A stretch of DNA of 64,000 bases from DASZIT01 sp963709665. GTDB lineage: Bacteria; Actinomycetota; Acidimicrobiia; Acidimicrobiales; RAAP-2. Numbering within the stretch: position 1 is the first letter of the stretch; every line of letters begins with the position of its first letter. Where the stretch lies: contig CAVPWU010000002.1 in assembly GCA_963709665.1 (NCBI GenBank), forward strand, positions 868,001 through 932,000, in the 5' to 3' direction. Positions 56,824-64,000 of this stretch are shown piece after piece. The notes below the pieces were generated by a model that had not been told where the DNA came from, did not search any database, and saw only the letters and a program-made list of their open reading frames with translations. A program made the position numbers and the translations under genes.

Positions 56824-56948
56824 GAGCCTACGTCGGGCCTGCGACTCGAGGCCCGGACCTCCCCACGTCGTCGGCGCGGCGGTTCGTGCCAACCGCACCC
56901 GGCAGGGACACGCATCCTCCCCGTTCGCAATAGCCCTAACCTGACCAG

Positions 56949-57527
56949 GTGGCCGCTCCTCTGGTCAAGGCCGGCGGTCTTGATGATCCAATCTGGTTGA
57001 CGGTTCCCACTGCTTCCGAAGTGCGCCGGGGAGATTCTCATCGGCATTGGTGGCCGTTCGTCCTCGTCGGTCTCATCGCCTTCGCATCGATCGGGTTGGT
57101 ATTTGCACCTGCTGCCCTCGGCTCTGGCCACCCGGGAGGAGACCCAGGTGGCGTCATCGCTGCCGAAGTGAGGAATGCCGCAAATGAAGCCGTTCCTCCC
57201 GGTTCCCAGATCGTCGGACACCAGGTGAACGACTCCTTGTTTGGTGACTGTGGCTACTCCAGCCCTGCTTCGGGATGGAGCACGGTCACTGGGGGCGTGG
57301 CATTTAGGACCTCATTCGCCGACACGCAAGTGCTCGCAGCCACGGCCGCAAGACTTCGTTCGGATGGATGGACCGAGATCCTTGACGCAATCTGGACCAA
57401 GACCTTCGAGAGCGGATCGGCGGCCGAACTCCGCTTGATCAAGGGGTATCTGGTTCCCGATGGATGGACGGCGTGGATTGACGCTGAGCCGAAGGGACCC
57501 AACTGCGGCGGACCAAGCACCCTGTAG
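56949..57527 (+). CDS. Membrane-anchored protein of unknown function
   Basis: A 192-residue protein with one membrane helix (WWPFVLVGLIAFASIGLVF, about 34-52) and an outer domain of about 130 residues with two or three Cys (GDCGYSSPAS, GPNCGGPS). The AT-richer codon use is unlike the core genes. No family recognised. GTG 56949 start. Confidence 0.55.
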   Translation: MAAPLVKAGGLDDPIWLTVPTASEVRRGDSHRHWWPFVLVGLIAFASIGLVFAPAALGSGHPGGDPGGVIAAEVRNAANEAVPPGSQIVGHQVNDSLFGDCGYSSPASGWSTVTGGVAFRTSFADTQVLAATAARLRSDGWTEILDAIWTKTFESGSAAELRLIKGYLVPDGWTAWIDAEPKGPNCGGPSTL

Positions 57528-57632
57528 CTCGTTTCGTCCTCGCCGTTGACCCGGCGATGTGGGGCAGGGGGTGCCAGATCAGGTGTGGGGACAACCTTGG
57601 CTTGCGGATAGCTCCAGCAGCTCACGACGACC

Positions 57633-58100
57633 TTAACGACCAGCCACCCTTTCACCCAGCCGGAGCTCGGGGGAGTCGGTCTGGGACCTGGAGTCGCGAC
57701 TCCGGATGGCAGTGCCAGCGATACCACCAAAGAGCATCACGATGCCACAGACGAACGTGATCACATACCCAGCGTCGTTCGTCGAACTATTGGCGACTAT
57801 TGGGTTGCCGAACGCGCTCCATCCCATGGCGGCAGTCGTGAAAATGAAGCCACTCAAGACGACGACGGGAGATGCCCACGGTTTTTCGCCAAGCCATCGA
57901 GTCGCCACTATCGCTAGCAGCGCAACGACTCCGAGCACGGCCATTGTGGAGCCGCTTGGGTGATAGAGGTGGCCATTGAGAAAGAAGACATTTGGCCTCC
58001 ATCGCCACGGAAGTACGAAGACGGATGCAAGCATCAGCACAGCTGAAACCCAAATCGCCGCCCGAAGTACTCGCAACTTCCGAGCTCGAGCATCATGCAC
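57633..58100 (-). CDS. Polytopic membrane protein of unknown function
   Basis: A protein of about 155 residues from GTG 58100, with four probable membrane helices (for example AAIWVSAVLMLASVFVLPW, AVLGVVALLAIVATRW, VVLSGFIFTTAAMGW and VITFVCGIVMLFGGIAGTA). An upstream ATG at 58190 would add 30 residues that look non-conserved. Function unknown. Lower GC than the core genes. Confidence 0.5.
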   Translation of the reverse strand: MHDARARKLRVLRAAIWVSAVLMLASVFVLPWRWRPNVFFLNGHLYHPSGSTMAVLGVVALLAIVATRWLGEKPWASPVVVLSGFIFTTAAMGWSAFGNPIVANSSTNDAGYVITFVCGIVMLFGGIAGTAIRSRDSRSQTDSPELRLGERVAGR

Positions 58101-58289
58101 ATCGATGAGGCTACCGGATCTCAACTTTGACCGGCTCACCGGTCGGCGCGTGTTCTGACCGCTCCGTGCAAGTCCCCCTCGAGCTCGCATGATGGAGGGT
58201 TGCTGACCCGCGTTCGGGGACAGCGGTTTAACAACCTTCAGGGATGGGGTTGGGTTTGCGGCGACTGCAGTTTCAGTCCCCGCCCCGGT

Positions 58290-58733
58290 TCAACGGTTGT
58301 CGCCGTCGCTGCCCAATTTCCGTTTGTGCTGGGGCCGACGTGGTGACGCCATCGGATCCTCCTCCTTCAAGGTCCGTACAAGCCCGAGGCGTCGGAGTAC
58401 GAAGGCTCCGACCCGACCAATCGGCATCCGTGCTTTTCGCGCTTGAGCTTCGAGAGCGTCGCCTCCTCCCCCCGTTAGCCGCCATATCCCCTGCACCTCA
58501 CCGGCAGGGCTGAACGGATCGGCCTCGAAGGCTTCCGGCCACATGACGGGCGGTTCATCTACCGGGTTGCCCCTTCGAGACTTGAGCCTGGCTAGAGGCC
58601 TATAGGGCTTGCGCCTCTTGATTCCACGCGATCCCACCCTGACATCATGACCGCGCCGAACGAGGTCCTCGATCCCGCAGCGATGGGGGACACTCGAGGC
58701 ACCTGGAGATGAACTCAAGCCTTCGGAATGCAA
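58290..58733 (-). CDS. Hypothetical basic protein
   Basis: Up to 147 residues; the C-terminal 110 are strongly basic and hold GIKRRKPYRPLARLKSRR, WPEAFEADPFSPAGEVQGIW and PIGRVGAFVLRRLGLVRTL. The TTG 58733 follows the HEAT-repeat gene stop directly; an internal GTG is also possible. No family recognised, and coding status is uncertain. Confidence 0.3.
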   Translation of the reverse strand: MHSEGLSSSPGASSVPHRCGIEDLVRRGHDVRVGSRGIKRRKPYRPLARLKSRRGNPVDEPPVMWPEAFEADPFSPAGEVQGIWRLTGGGGDALEAQARKARMPIGRVGAFVLRRLGLVRTLKEEDPMASPRRPQHKRKLGSDGDNR

Positions 58734-59408
58734 TCAGTGAGGTGGATTGTCGGGAGGCGCAATAACGACGTTGAGTTCTGGCCAGCCGTGACCATCGGGT
58801 ACCTCGACCTGGACCCCGAGCCGGGCTGCAATCGACCTGATCGCCGGACCGACGACCATGGCAACACCTCGATTCGGCGGGTCGAGGGCGATCGCTTGCA
58901 GACGATCGAGAGCGGCCCGATTCCCGATGGTTCCCAGGGCTCGGATGGCATGGTATTGAACGAGGTACTCGGGATCGTCCAGCACGGCCAGAAGGGCCTG
59001 AACGGACTCGTCCCCGGGGAATGAAGCGAGTGCCGATGCAGTCGTCGTCCGAACACTCCAGTGAGCATCGCCGAGGAGGACCTCAATCAAGATGGGCTGA
59101 ACCCAAGGATCTTGGACTTTCCCGAAGCCGTAGAGCACCTCTGACGACGATCGCCACCGTGGAGCCTGGAAGGCGGCGACAAACTCGGACGGGAACTGAG
59201 TAGCAAGGCGACCCGACACAGTCCTCATGTTGTCCAGCACCACGCGAGAATCGGTGCCTGGAGGAAGGTCGGAGGGTCGTACCACCTCCAGCCAATCATG
59301 AAAGCTCTCCACGGCTGCAGGCCCAGCTGACACCAGAGCGTCCATGGCAGAGACGTTGCCCCTGACGACCGCTGTCCGCAGCAGGCCATCGATCTCGTCT
59401 CGATCCAT
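58734..59408 (-). CDS. HEAT-repeat protein
   Basis: A 224-residue soluble alpha-helical repeat protein. Repeat-like segments include DPWVQPILIEVLLGDAHWSV, SALASFPGDESVQALLAVL and YLVQYHAIRALGTIGNRAAL, the last two being typical HEAT or PBS-lyase-type repeats. Such proteins act as scaffolds, or as immunity proteins in some toxin systems. It is surrounded by small orphan genes, which supports the latter only weakly. Start ATG 59408. Confidence 0.68.
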   Translation of the reverse strand: MDRDEIDGLLRTAVVRGNVSAMDALVSAGPAAVESFHDWLEVVRPSDLPPGTDSRVVLDNMRTVSGRLATQFPSEFVAAFQAPRWRSSSEVLYGFGKVQDPWVQPILIEVLLGDAHWSVRTTTASALASFPGDESVQALLAVLDDPEYLVQYHAIRALGTIGNRAALDRLQAIALDPPNRGVAMVVGPAIRSIAARLGVQVEVPDGHGWPELNVVIAPPDNPPH

Positions 59409-59472
59409 CCCGGCATTCTGACCGATAGCCCGTGCCCAGACAGGAGGCGGACCTATGGCTCCGGTGACAATT

Positions 59473-59745
59473 TCAGTTGATCCCGCAATTCCTCGTAGCT
59501 ACGAGGATCGTCGGGTCGCGGGAAGCTTCTGCCCAGAACAGAACGTCCCGATAATCAGTTTCTGTGACCTCGGCGAAATGCCGAAGTCGATCAAGATCCC
59601 TCTCCGAAAGGGTTAGTACGGCACGAAGCACCCGATCGCTCTGGTCCGGGTCCAAGATCTCTCAAACCTAATCGACGAGATTCTCCGGGAAGGTCTTCGC
59701 AAGCTGCGCTATCACTTCGGGCGAGAGATCCACAGAAGACATCAT
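59473..59745 (-). pseudogene. Small gene broken by two in-frame stop codons
   Basis: One continuous reading frame gives SVDLSPEVIAQLAKTFPEN, LVD, then TAG (59668-59670), Val, TGA (59662-59664), then EILDPDQSDRVLRAVL and SERDLDRLRHFAEVTETDY, RDVLFWAE. The parts before and after the stops fit together as one about 90-residue helical protein of a type often seen as short orphan genes in actinobacteria. No base needs to be added or removed, so these are nonsense changes, not sequencing-type indels. The C-terminal 60 residues could still be started from TTG 59655. Confidence 0.6.
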
Positions 59746-59803
59746 GCGTCACGCTTCCGGCGGTATGGGTCACTTTGGTTCACCCAGTCATGCTTGCGCT
59801 TAC

Positions 59804-60202
59804 CTACTGATCGGATGCTCCGTCTGTTTGACGCTCCGAGATCACGGCAAAGAAGAAGCGAAGGTCGTTGCCAGGCTCGCCACTGAGCCGTTTGGTTACC
59901 TTGGCGTGCGGAAACCACCAACCGGACCCATGTTGGATTCCGACGGTGCCGAACTGGTCGTTGTGGCCCCAGACGCCGCCCAAGTTCCGAATCAAGACTT
60001 CGCCCAGGTACGAGCCGATTATCTGCACCATGCCATCGAACGATTCTCTGCTCGGACCCTCGGATCCCCAAAACGCCGTGATCATGTCTTCAAGCACCTC
60101 GACACTCTCAGGGCTGTAATCCAAGGAAAAGCCTTGCTTGGATGCGTTGCGCACGCAGATCCCTGCGGCGTTGTCCATCGATTCAGCGAGGTCGTTATCC
60201 AT
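59804..60202 (-). CDS. Soluble protein of unknown function (immunity-like context)
   Basis: A 132-residue protein, MDNDLAESMDNAAGICVRNA at the start, with YSPESVEVLEDMITAFWG, a conserved-looking IGSYLGEVLIRNLGGVWGHN block and GWWFPHAKVTKRLSGEPGND. The GEV-x(8)-GGxW and PxAKVxKRL pattern recalls short proteins that are often found singly or near toxin and immunity genes; I cannot name the family. ATG 60202 is chosen. Same strand as the HEAT-repeat gene and the broken small gene. Confidence 0.6.
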   Translation of the reverse strand: MDNDLAESMDNAAGICVRNASKQGFSLDYSPESVEVLEDMITAFWGSEGPSRESFDGMVQIIGSYLGEVLIRNLGGVWGHNDQFGTVGIQHGSGWWFPHAKVTKRLSGEPGNDLRFFFAVISERQTDGASDQ

Positions 60203-60630
60203 CTTTCGGAGCCTGTCACAGTCCCCATGTCGGGAGCGAGCTGTCAACCGGGACGGGGGTGCCCCGCGTGTGCCGGAGTGGGTCGCCGAGCCGGCGATTA
60301 GAGATGCTCCGTCGGCAAGGACTACGCCTCACGTCCGGTTTCGATCGGCACAAATAGACCTCGCCGTTCTGCGACGAAGACCGGACTGCGGACCACCGCC
60401 GAGATGGCGGTCTGTCTGGACCAGATCCACGCCCTCCCCCATGCCCTGAGCCACAAGGGGGCGGCCTCCTCCTTGAAGCGCATCGCCACGGGGGCAAAGG
60501 GTCCTTCCATGCTCTCCAAGCTATGTGAATCGCTTGAGCCCGGCGACTTGACCACGGTCATCGTCCCGGCGTTCGGGGGCACCCTGCAGATTCGCTGCCT
60601 GGAGGTCGAGATGGACTTACACTTTTTGGG
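60203..60630. other. No gene recognised
   Basis: About 430 bases. Open frames exist on both strands (for example plus 60404-60715, minus 60322-60582) but overlap each other or the next gene and match nothing known to me. No RNA gene or repeat is seen. Confidence 0.45.
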
Positions 60631-61137
60631 ATGCCCGCCCAGCCGGAGGCAGCAGATGCTGCGATTGCCGAATTCGCCACCGGCACGCTGTTCGCATGGA
60701 TGCCCGTCGCACTAGGTGCGCTCGGTTTGGTCTTCGGGTTGATTGTCGCCATTTCCGAGGTGGTCGAGGATCACATTCCGGGCGCCGTCCTCGGGTGCGT
60801 CGTTGCCGGAGTCTTCCTTGGAGTGTTCATTCAGCAGGGCGTGCTGCCCTGTGCCTTCCTTCAGACCGATGGAAGAACGTTGAGGTGGAATGGCGTGTTT
60901 AGCCATGGTGAGTGGCTGGTGAGTGGGATCGTCGAAGTAGCTTCCACTCGCTCCAGTGGTCTCGTGGTGATCAAGAACACCGACGGAGATCGCCTCTTCA
61001 TCCACCCTTACAAGGGTGTAACCGAGTTCATTTCAGCGATGCAGCCGCCCTGCGAGCCTAGCCTGGCCAGGAACGAACGATTCTTCCGCAAGTGGCCCGG
61101 AGCCACTTGCTTCCGATGGCGCAGCCAGTGGCGTTAG
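60631..61137 (+). CDS. Membrane protein with a possible PH-like domain
   Basis: A 168-residue protein with two membrane helices (WMPVALGALGLVFGLIVAI and AVLGCVVAGVFLGVFIQQG, about 24-74), then a beta-rich part (LRWNGVFSHGEWLVSGIVEV, LVVIKNTDGDRLFIHP) that recalls bacterial PH-like domains. ATG 60631. Function unknown; family link tentative. Confidence 0.5.
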   Translation: MPAQPEAADAAIAEFATGTLFAWMPVALGALGLVFGLIVAISEVVEDHIPGAVLGCVVAGVFLGVFIQQGVLPCAFLQTDGRTLRWNGVFSHGEWLVSGIVEVASTRSSGLVVIKNTDGDRLFIHPYKGVTEFISAMQPPCEPSLARNERFFRKWPGATCFRWRSQWR

Positions 61138-61212
61138 CCCCGAGACCGTATGGACGGGTCCAAGGCGAGCACCGCGACGATGTGGGGCCAGCGCCGGAGA
61201 CTATCTGAGACA

Positions 61213-61527
61213 ATGACCGCCATGTCTCTCCGAAAGTTGAACACCCATCAACGGTTCATCCTCGTAGTCGGCCTGGCGATTGCCCTCTACTGGATCGGAC
61301 GATGGATCATCGTGGGGGGTTCGACGGGATGGATTGCCTACGCACCGCTCAGTGGGCAGACTAACCCCGGCCTTCCCTTCCTTCCGACCCACATCTGGGC
61401 CCAACTCCTCATCTGGCTCGGTCTGACGCTCGTATGGGTAGTGTGCTCCCTCTTCATTATGCGCAGCACGAAGCAGTCGGACGACGCGGAACCGGGCGAG
61501 CACAATGCCGACCCCGAGCTGATCTAG
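61213..61527 (+). CDS. Small membrane protein
   Basis: A 104-residue protein with two hydrophobic helices (FILVVGLAIALYWIGRWIIV and LLIWLGLTLVWVVCSLFIM), and an acidic end (SDDAEPGEHNADPELI). ATG 61213 or 61222. No family recognised. Confidence 0.5.
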   Translation: MTAMSLRKLNTHQRFILVVGLAIALYWIGRWIIVGGSTGWIAYAPLSGQTNPGLPFLPTHIWAQLLIWLGLTLVWVVCSLFIMRSTKQSDDAEPGEHNADPELI

Positions 61528-61611
61528 CCCCCGACCGCCTCTTTTTGTCACGTCTGGCGCTGGAACTTCCCGCACCCAACCGGCGGTCAGGGGCGGGCAG
61601 CCGACGCGCAA

Positions 61612-61631
61612 GAGGGGCCCGAAGGCCCCTC
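61612..61631. terminator. Perfect 8-bp hairpin terminator
   Basis: GAGGGGCC and GGCCCCTC flank a CGAA tetraloop. This is a stable transcription-terminator-type hairpin, between the small membrane protein gene and the tRNA-like fragment. No T tract follows on the plus strand. Confidence 0.6.
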
Positions 61632-61635
61632 CGCT

Positions 61636-61738
61636 TGACTGCCTCCTACTGACTGATTGCAGAGTACCAGCCACTGTCACACCCCCGCCGTAGGTTCCTC
61701 GGTGCGCCTTGGGTCTGGATGACTGCCTCCTACTGACT
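61636..61738. repeat. 19-bp direct repeat flanking an 65-bp spacer
   Basis: TGACTGCCTCCTACTGACT occurs at 61636-61654 and exactly again at 61720-61738. The second copy runs into the anticodon arm of a tRNA-like 3' half; the first diverges right after the equivalent of the anticodon loop. This looks like a duplicated recombination or attachment site. Confidence 0.75.
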
Positions 61739-61776
61739 ACAGGAGAGCACCGGGTTCGAATCCCGGCCAGGGTGCC
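61728..61776 (+). tRNA. Truncated tRNA-like 3' half
   Basis: Positions 61728-61744 form an anticodon-arm-like hairpin (stem TCCTA/CAGGA, with one mismatch next to the loop, and 7-base loop CTGACTA, with T in the U33 position and GAC as potential anticodon). A 5-base variable loop follows, then a perfect T-arm, CCGGG-TTCGAAT-CCCGG (61750-61766), and CCAGGGTG as acceptor strand. No D-arm or matching 5' acceptor strand (it should read ACCCTGG) precedes it. It is best read as a partial tRNA left by an integration event. The GAC (Val) identity is uncertain. Confidence 0.55.
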
Positions 61777-61877
61777 TTACCCGGGTGCTGGGTCGCTGGT
61801 GGTGACCGGGCCCCCGTGATCTGAGCCACCCGTTGTGCGAGTCCGATGCCCCAGAATGGGGCGAGGAGGACCGCACC

Positions 61878-62156
61878 ATGAAAAGACGCCGGCACACACC
61901 CGACCAGGTGATCCGGAAGCTGGCCGAGGGCGAGAAGCTCTTGGCCCAGGGCCAGACGCTCGCCGAGGTCTGCCGTCACCTGGAGATCACCGAGTCGACC
62001 TGGCACCGGTGGCGCAACCAGTACGGCGGCATGAAGGCCGACGACGCCAAGCGCCTGAAGGAGCTGGAGAAGGAGAACGCCAGGCTGAAGAAGCTCCTGG
62101 CCGAGGCCGAGCTCGACAAGTCGATGCTGAAGGAGTTGGCGGAGGGAAACTTCTGA
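61878..62156 (+). CDS. IS3-family transposase OrfA
   Basis: A 92-residue helix-turn-helix protein that binds the IS ends: KRRRHTPDQVIRKLAEGEKL and LAEVCRHLEITESTWHRWRN, then a leucine zipper (LKELEKENARLKKLLAEAEL). AGGAGG lies before ATG 61878. The C-terminus ends LAEGNF in the zero frame, where the slippery sequence lets part of the ribosomes continue into orfB. Confidence 0.92.
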   Translation: MKRRRHTPDQVIRKLAEGEKLLAQGQTLAEVCRHLEITESTWHRWRNQYGGMKADDAKRLKELEKENARLKKLLAEAELDKSMLKELAEGNF

Positions 62157-62207
62157 CCCCGAACCGCAAGCGCCGAGCCGTCGTGATGCTCAGCCAGCGG
62201 TTCGGGG
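62144..62207 (+). promoter_or_regulatory. Programmed -1 frameshift signal of the IS3 element
   Basis: The heptamer GGGAAAC (62144-62150) is in phase as G-GGA-AAC in orfA, a classical -1 slippery site. Six bases later begins a 10-bp stem, CCCCGAACCG (62157-62166) with CGGTTCGGGG (62198-62207), with a 31-base loop. A shift back by one base gives AAA-CTT-CTG, entering orfB, and makes the OrfAB transposase. Spacing and shape match known stimulatory structures. Confidence 0.85.
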
Positions 62208-63007
62208 TCTCCGAACGCCACGCCTGCCGGGTGGTGGGCCAGCCCCGGTCCACCCAGCGCCTCGAGCCTCCGGTCCCCAGCGAGGACGAGGAGCACCTTC
62301 GGGCCTTCCTCCGGGCCTTTGCCGTCGAACGACCCCGCTGGGGCTGGCGACGGGCCGCCGACGCCGCCCGGGACGCCGGCTGGCGGGTCAACAACAAGCG
62401 GATCCACCGCCTGTGGCGGGACGAGGGCCTCCGGGTCCCCTACAAGAGGCGGAAGAAGCCCCTCCGGGGCACCGGCCTGCTGGTGGGGGCCATGTGCCCG
62501 ATCCGGCCCGACGTGGTCTGGGCTCTCGACTTCCAGTTCGATCAGACGGCCGACGGCCGGACCCTCAAGCTGCTCAACATCATCGACGAGTTCACCCGGG
62601 AGTGCCTGGCCATCGAGGTGGAGCGCTCCATCGACGCCGACGCCGTCGTCGCCTGCCTGGAGAGGATCACCCGAGAACGGCCGGCGCCGGTCTACCTGCG
62701 CTTCGACAACGGGCCCGAGTTCATCGCCCATGCCGTGGCCGACTGGTGCCGGTTCAACGGGGCGGGCACCTTGTTCATCGACCCGGGCTCCCCCTGGCAG
62801 AACGCCTGGATCGAGAGCTTCAACGGTCGGCTCCGCGACGAGCACCTCAACGGTCAGCTCTTCGACAGCCTGCTCGAGGCCCAGGTGCTCACCGAAGCCT
62901 GGCGGATCGACTGCAACAGCAACCGACGACACAGCGGACTTGGCCGGATGACGCCGGCCGCCTTCGCCGAAGCCTGGACCACCAGGAACCAGCTCACACT
63001 CGCATAG
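62147..63007 (+). CDS. IS3-family transposase OrfB (DDE domain)
   Basis: About 285 residues in the -1 frame relative to orfA. The DDE catalytic triad is visible: Asp in VWALDFQFDQTADGR, Asp in LRFDNGPEFIAHA and Glu in AWIESFNGRLRDEHL, with the N-terminal KRRAVVMLSQRFGVSERHAC region and RWGWRRAA before it. There is no independent ATG start, so it is expected to be made mainly as an OrfAB fusion by frameshifting. It ends with the right inverted repeat overlapping its stop. Confidence 0.9.
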   Translation, partial: KLLTPNRKRRAVVMLSQRFGVSERHACRVVGQPRSTQRLEPPVPSEDEEHLRAFLRAFAVERPRWGWRRAADAARDAGWRVNNKRIHRLWRDEGLRVPYKRRKKPLRGTGLLVGAMCPIRPDVVWALDFQFDQTADGRTLKLLNIIDEFTRECLAIEVERSIDADAVVACLERITRERPAPVYLRFDNGPEFIAHAVADWCRFNGAGTLFIDPGSPWQNAWIESFNGRLRDEHLNGQLFDSLLEAQVLTEAWRIDCNSNRRHSGLGRMTPAAFAEAWTTRNQLTLA

Positions 63008-63024
63008 CGGGTGGACCAGCTATC

Positions 63025-63762
63025 GGGTACCGGTCAACCTGGCTCGAGAGGTACCGGTCTGGAGATCGGGTCCAGGTCTGGACGGAGATCATCGGCATGG
63101 GCTCCGATCTCCGGCGGCATAAGAACGATTGGACGAAGGCAGAAGCCGTCGCTCACGAGACGATGGAGAGAGTCCGTACCAATGTCGATCGCCTGATCGA
63201 ACTGCTGCCCGCGATCGGCTACGAATTCACTCCAGCGCCAGGTACGACGGTGCACGAGCCTCCTGCCCATGACGTAAGACACCAACTGGATGGCCTCGAA
63301 GAGCGCATCGGCGTGCTGCCACTTGCCCTGAGGGCTTGGTACGAAGATGTGGGCGAGGTGAGTTTGATCGGCCGTCATCCGCGCTGGACTTTCGAATTCA
63401 CTGATGCGCTCATCGTTCAAGCTCCGATCGACTACATCCACTCCGAATACGACCAGTGGGAAGCAGACCGGAACTCCGAGTGGCGCCGCGGGAAATTCAC
63501 GATCGACTTGTCACCCGACTATCTACACAAGGCCAACGTCAGCGGTGGTGCTCCGTATGCGATGTCGGTGCCCAATGAGGCCGCTGACGGACTCCTGCTG
63601 CGGGAACGACACCAAACGACATTCGTCAACTACTTGCGAGTGTGTTTCAGCTGGGCCGGATTCCCCGGTTGGGAACGGGGCACCCTCGATGGATGGGCTG
63701 CCCCACCTGGGCCGCCGCCTGGGGAGCTAACCCAGATCTCGGCGTCCCTCCTTTCGATCTAG
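63025..63762 (+). pseudogene. SUKH-like (SMI1/KNR4) protein, start lost at the IS3 junction
   Basis: The frame runs on from the IS right end: STWLERYRSGDRVQVWTEII is a probable N-terminus without its start codon, then AHETMERVRTNVDRLIELL, LPLALRAWYEDVGEVSLIG (the SUKH-like signature), and a C-terminus ending ASLLSI. ATG 63097 is the first in-frame start and would remove about 20 residues. SUKH proteins serve as immunity factors in toxin systems. Lower GC than the IS beside it. It could still be translated from the later start. Confidence 0.55.
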
Positions 63763-63961
63763 CTAGGGGGCCACTGCGAGTACGTTCCGAGGCACTACTA
63801 GCCGGCGGTCAGTGACAGGAAGACTTCTTCGGCGGAGGACCTCTCGCCGAATGTTCTGGGGACACAGACGGCCGATCGAGTGATCGAAATTCTCGACCTC
63901 GAGTTGGCGCCAAGTGGGGCGTTGAGAGCCCTTTCCGTCTACCACACATGAAATGTAGAGT

Positions 63962-63985
63962 GCTCTCCGTGAAGGGACGGGGAGC
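63962..63985 (+). terminator. Hairpin with T tract near the right edge
   Basis: GCTCTCCGT pairs with ACGGGGAGC (one G-T pair) around a 6-base loop, followed within seven bases by ATTTTG. It resembles an intrinsic terminator on the plus strand. The bases 63763-63961 before it contain no gene I can support. Confidence 0.4.
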
Positions 63986-64000
63986 GCAGCGAATTTTGAT

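Larger units (their letters stand above)
61817..63023 (+). mobile_element. IS3-family insertion sequence, apparently intact
   Basis: Imperfect terminal inverted repeats (61821-61842 and 62998-63019; 18 of 22 bases pair) enclose orfA and orfB in the usual -1 frame arrangement with a frameshift signal between them. Exact ends are uncertain by a few bases, and no clear target duplication was found. All transposase motifs are intact, so it may be active. High GC, like the core genome. It abuts the start of a SUKH-like gene on the right and the tRNA-like fragment on the left. Confidence 0.85.

Noticed and set aside
57254..57730. Minus-strand frame overlapping the membrane-anchored gene at 56949-57527
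   Set aside because: It lacks hydrophobic or family features and overlaps two better-supported genes.
60322..60715. Overlapping frames on both strands near 60.5 kb
   Set aside because: They overlap each other and the start of the following membrane protein gene, and match nothing known.
63763..63945. 60-codon minus-strand frame at the right edge
   Set aside because: No ribosome-binding site, family motif or coding pattern that I can support.

Overview
The window is very GC-rich, uses many GTG starts and has short ATGA/GTGA gene overlaps. It encodes an actinobacterial gene set: MihF, a DUF222/HNH endonuclease, a DUF3151 protein, an F420/PPOX-type protein, PyrR, and a PriA with degenerate helicase motifs. 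The order of the aro, nusB, pyr, gmk, metK, fmt and rib genes suits a deep-branching actinobacterium, perhaps Acidimicrobiia. That placement is an inference from gene content and order; no rRNA or other taxonomic marker was seen.

Layout. 1-2 kb: the C-terminal end of a membrane transporter overlaps antiparallel with a cold-shock-like gene carrying a Pro/Ala-rich tail. 2-15.4 kb (minus strand, read right to left): mihF, gmk, rpoZ, coaBC, metK, priA, def, a septum-formation-like membrane protein, then fmt, rpe, ribD, ribBA, ribH, hisG. 15.4-21.7 kb: 5-oxoprolinase genes (pxpA and a pxpB-pxpC fusion), a DUF222-HNH endonuclease, a small basic protein and an aldehyde dehydrogenase. 21.8-31.3 kb (minus): a complete de novo UMP operon pyrR-pyrB-pyrC-carA-carB-pyrD-pyrF, with a PyrR-type RNA hairpin next to the pyrR ribosome-binding site. 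31.5-38.4 kb: a glycosyltransferase, an SDR-like protein, an unknown protein, and a SNF2 ATPase coupled to a SWIM zinc-finger protein. 38.5-45.1 kb (minus): prepilin peptidase, aroC, aroK, aroB, aroQ, pepQ, efp, nusB. 45.1-55.1 kb: YceI, an NfuA-like Fe-S protein, several small conserved proteins, tyrS, a carotenoid oxygenase, an LCP-family ligase and an aldo/keto reductase.

55.1-64 kb differs: it is visibly less GC-rich and holds short orphan genes, truncated or broken genes (a peroxiredoxin 3' end, a metallo-beta-lactamase-fold start, a small gene with two in-frame stops), a tRNA-like 3' half with a nearby 19-bp direct repeat, and an IS3-family element inserted at the start of a SUKH-like gene. 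It looks like a decaying genomic island, possibly with orphan immunity-type genes.

Quality note: def, priA, coaBC, the DUF222-HNH gene, carB and pyrC are each split by one or two single-base shifts, most clearly at G or C runs. Several are normally essential, so uncorrected sequencing indels are more likely than real mutations. Coordinates for these genes span the whole reconstructed gene.
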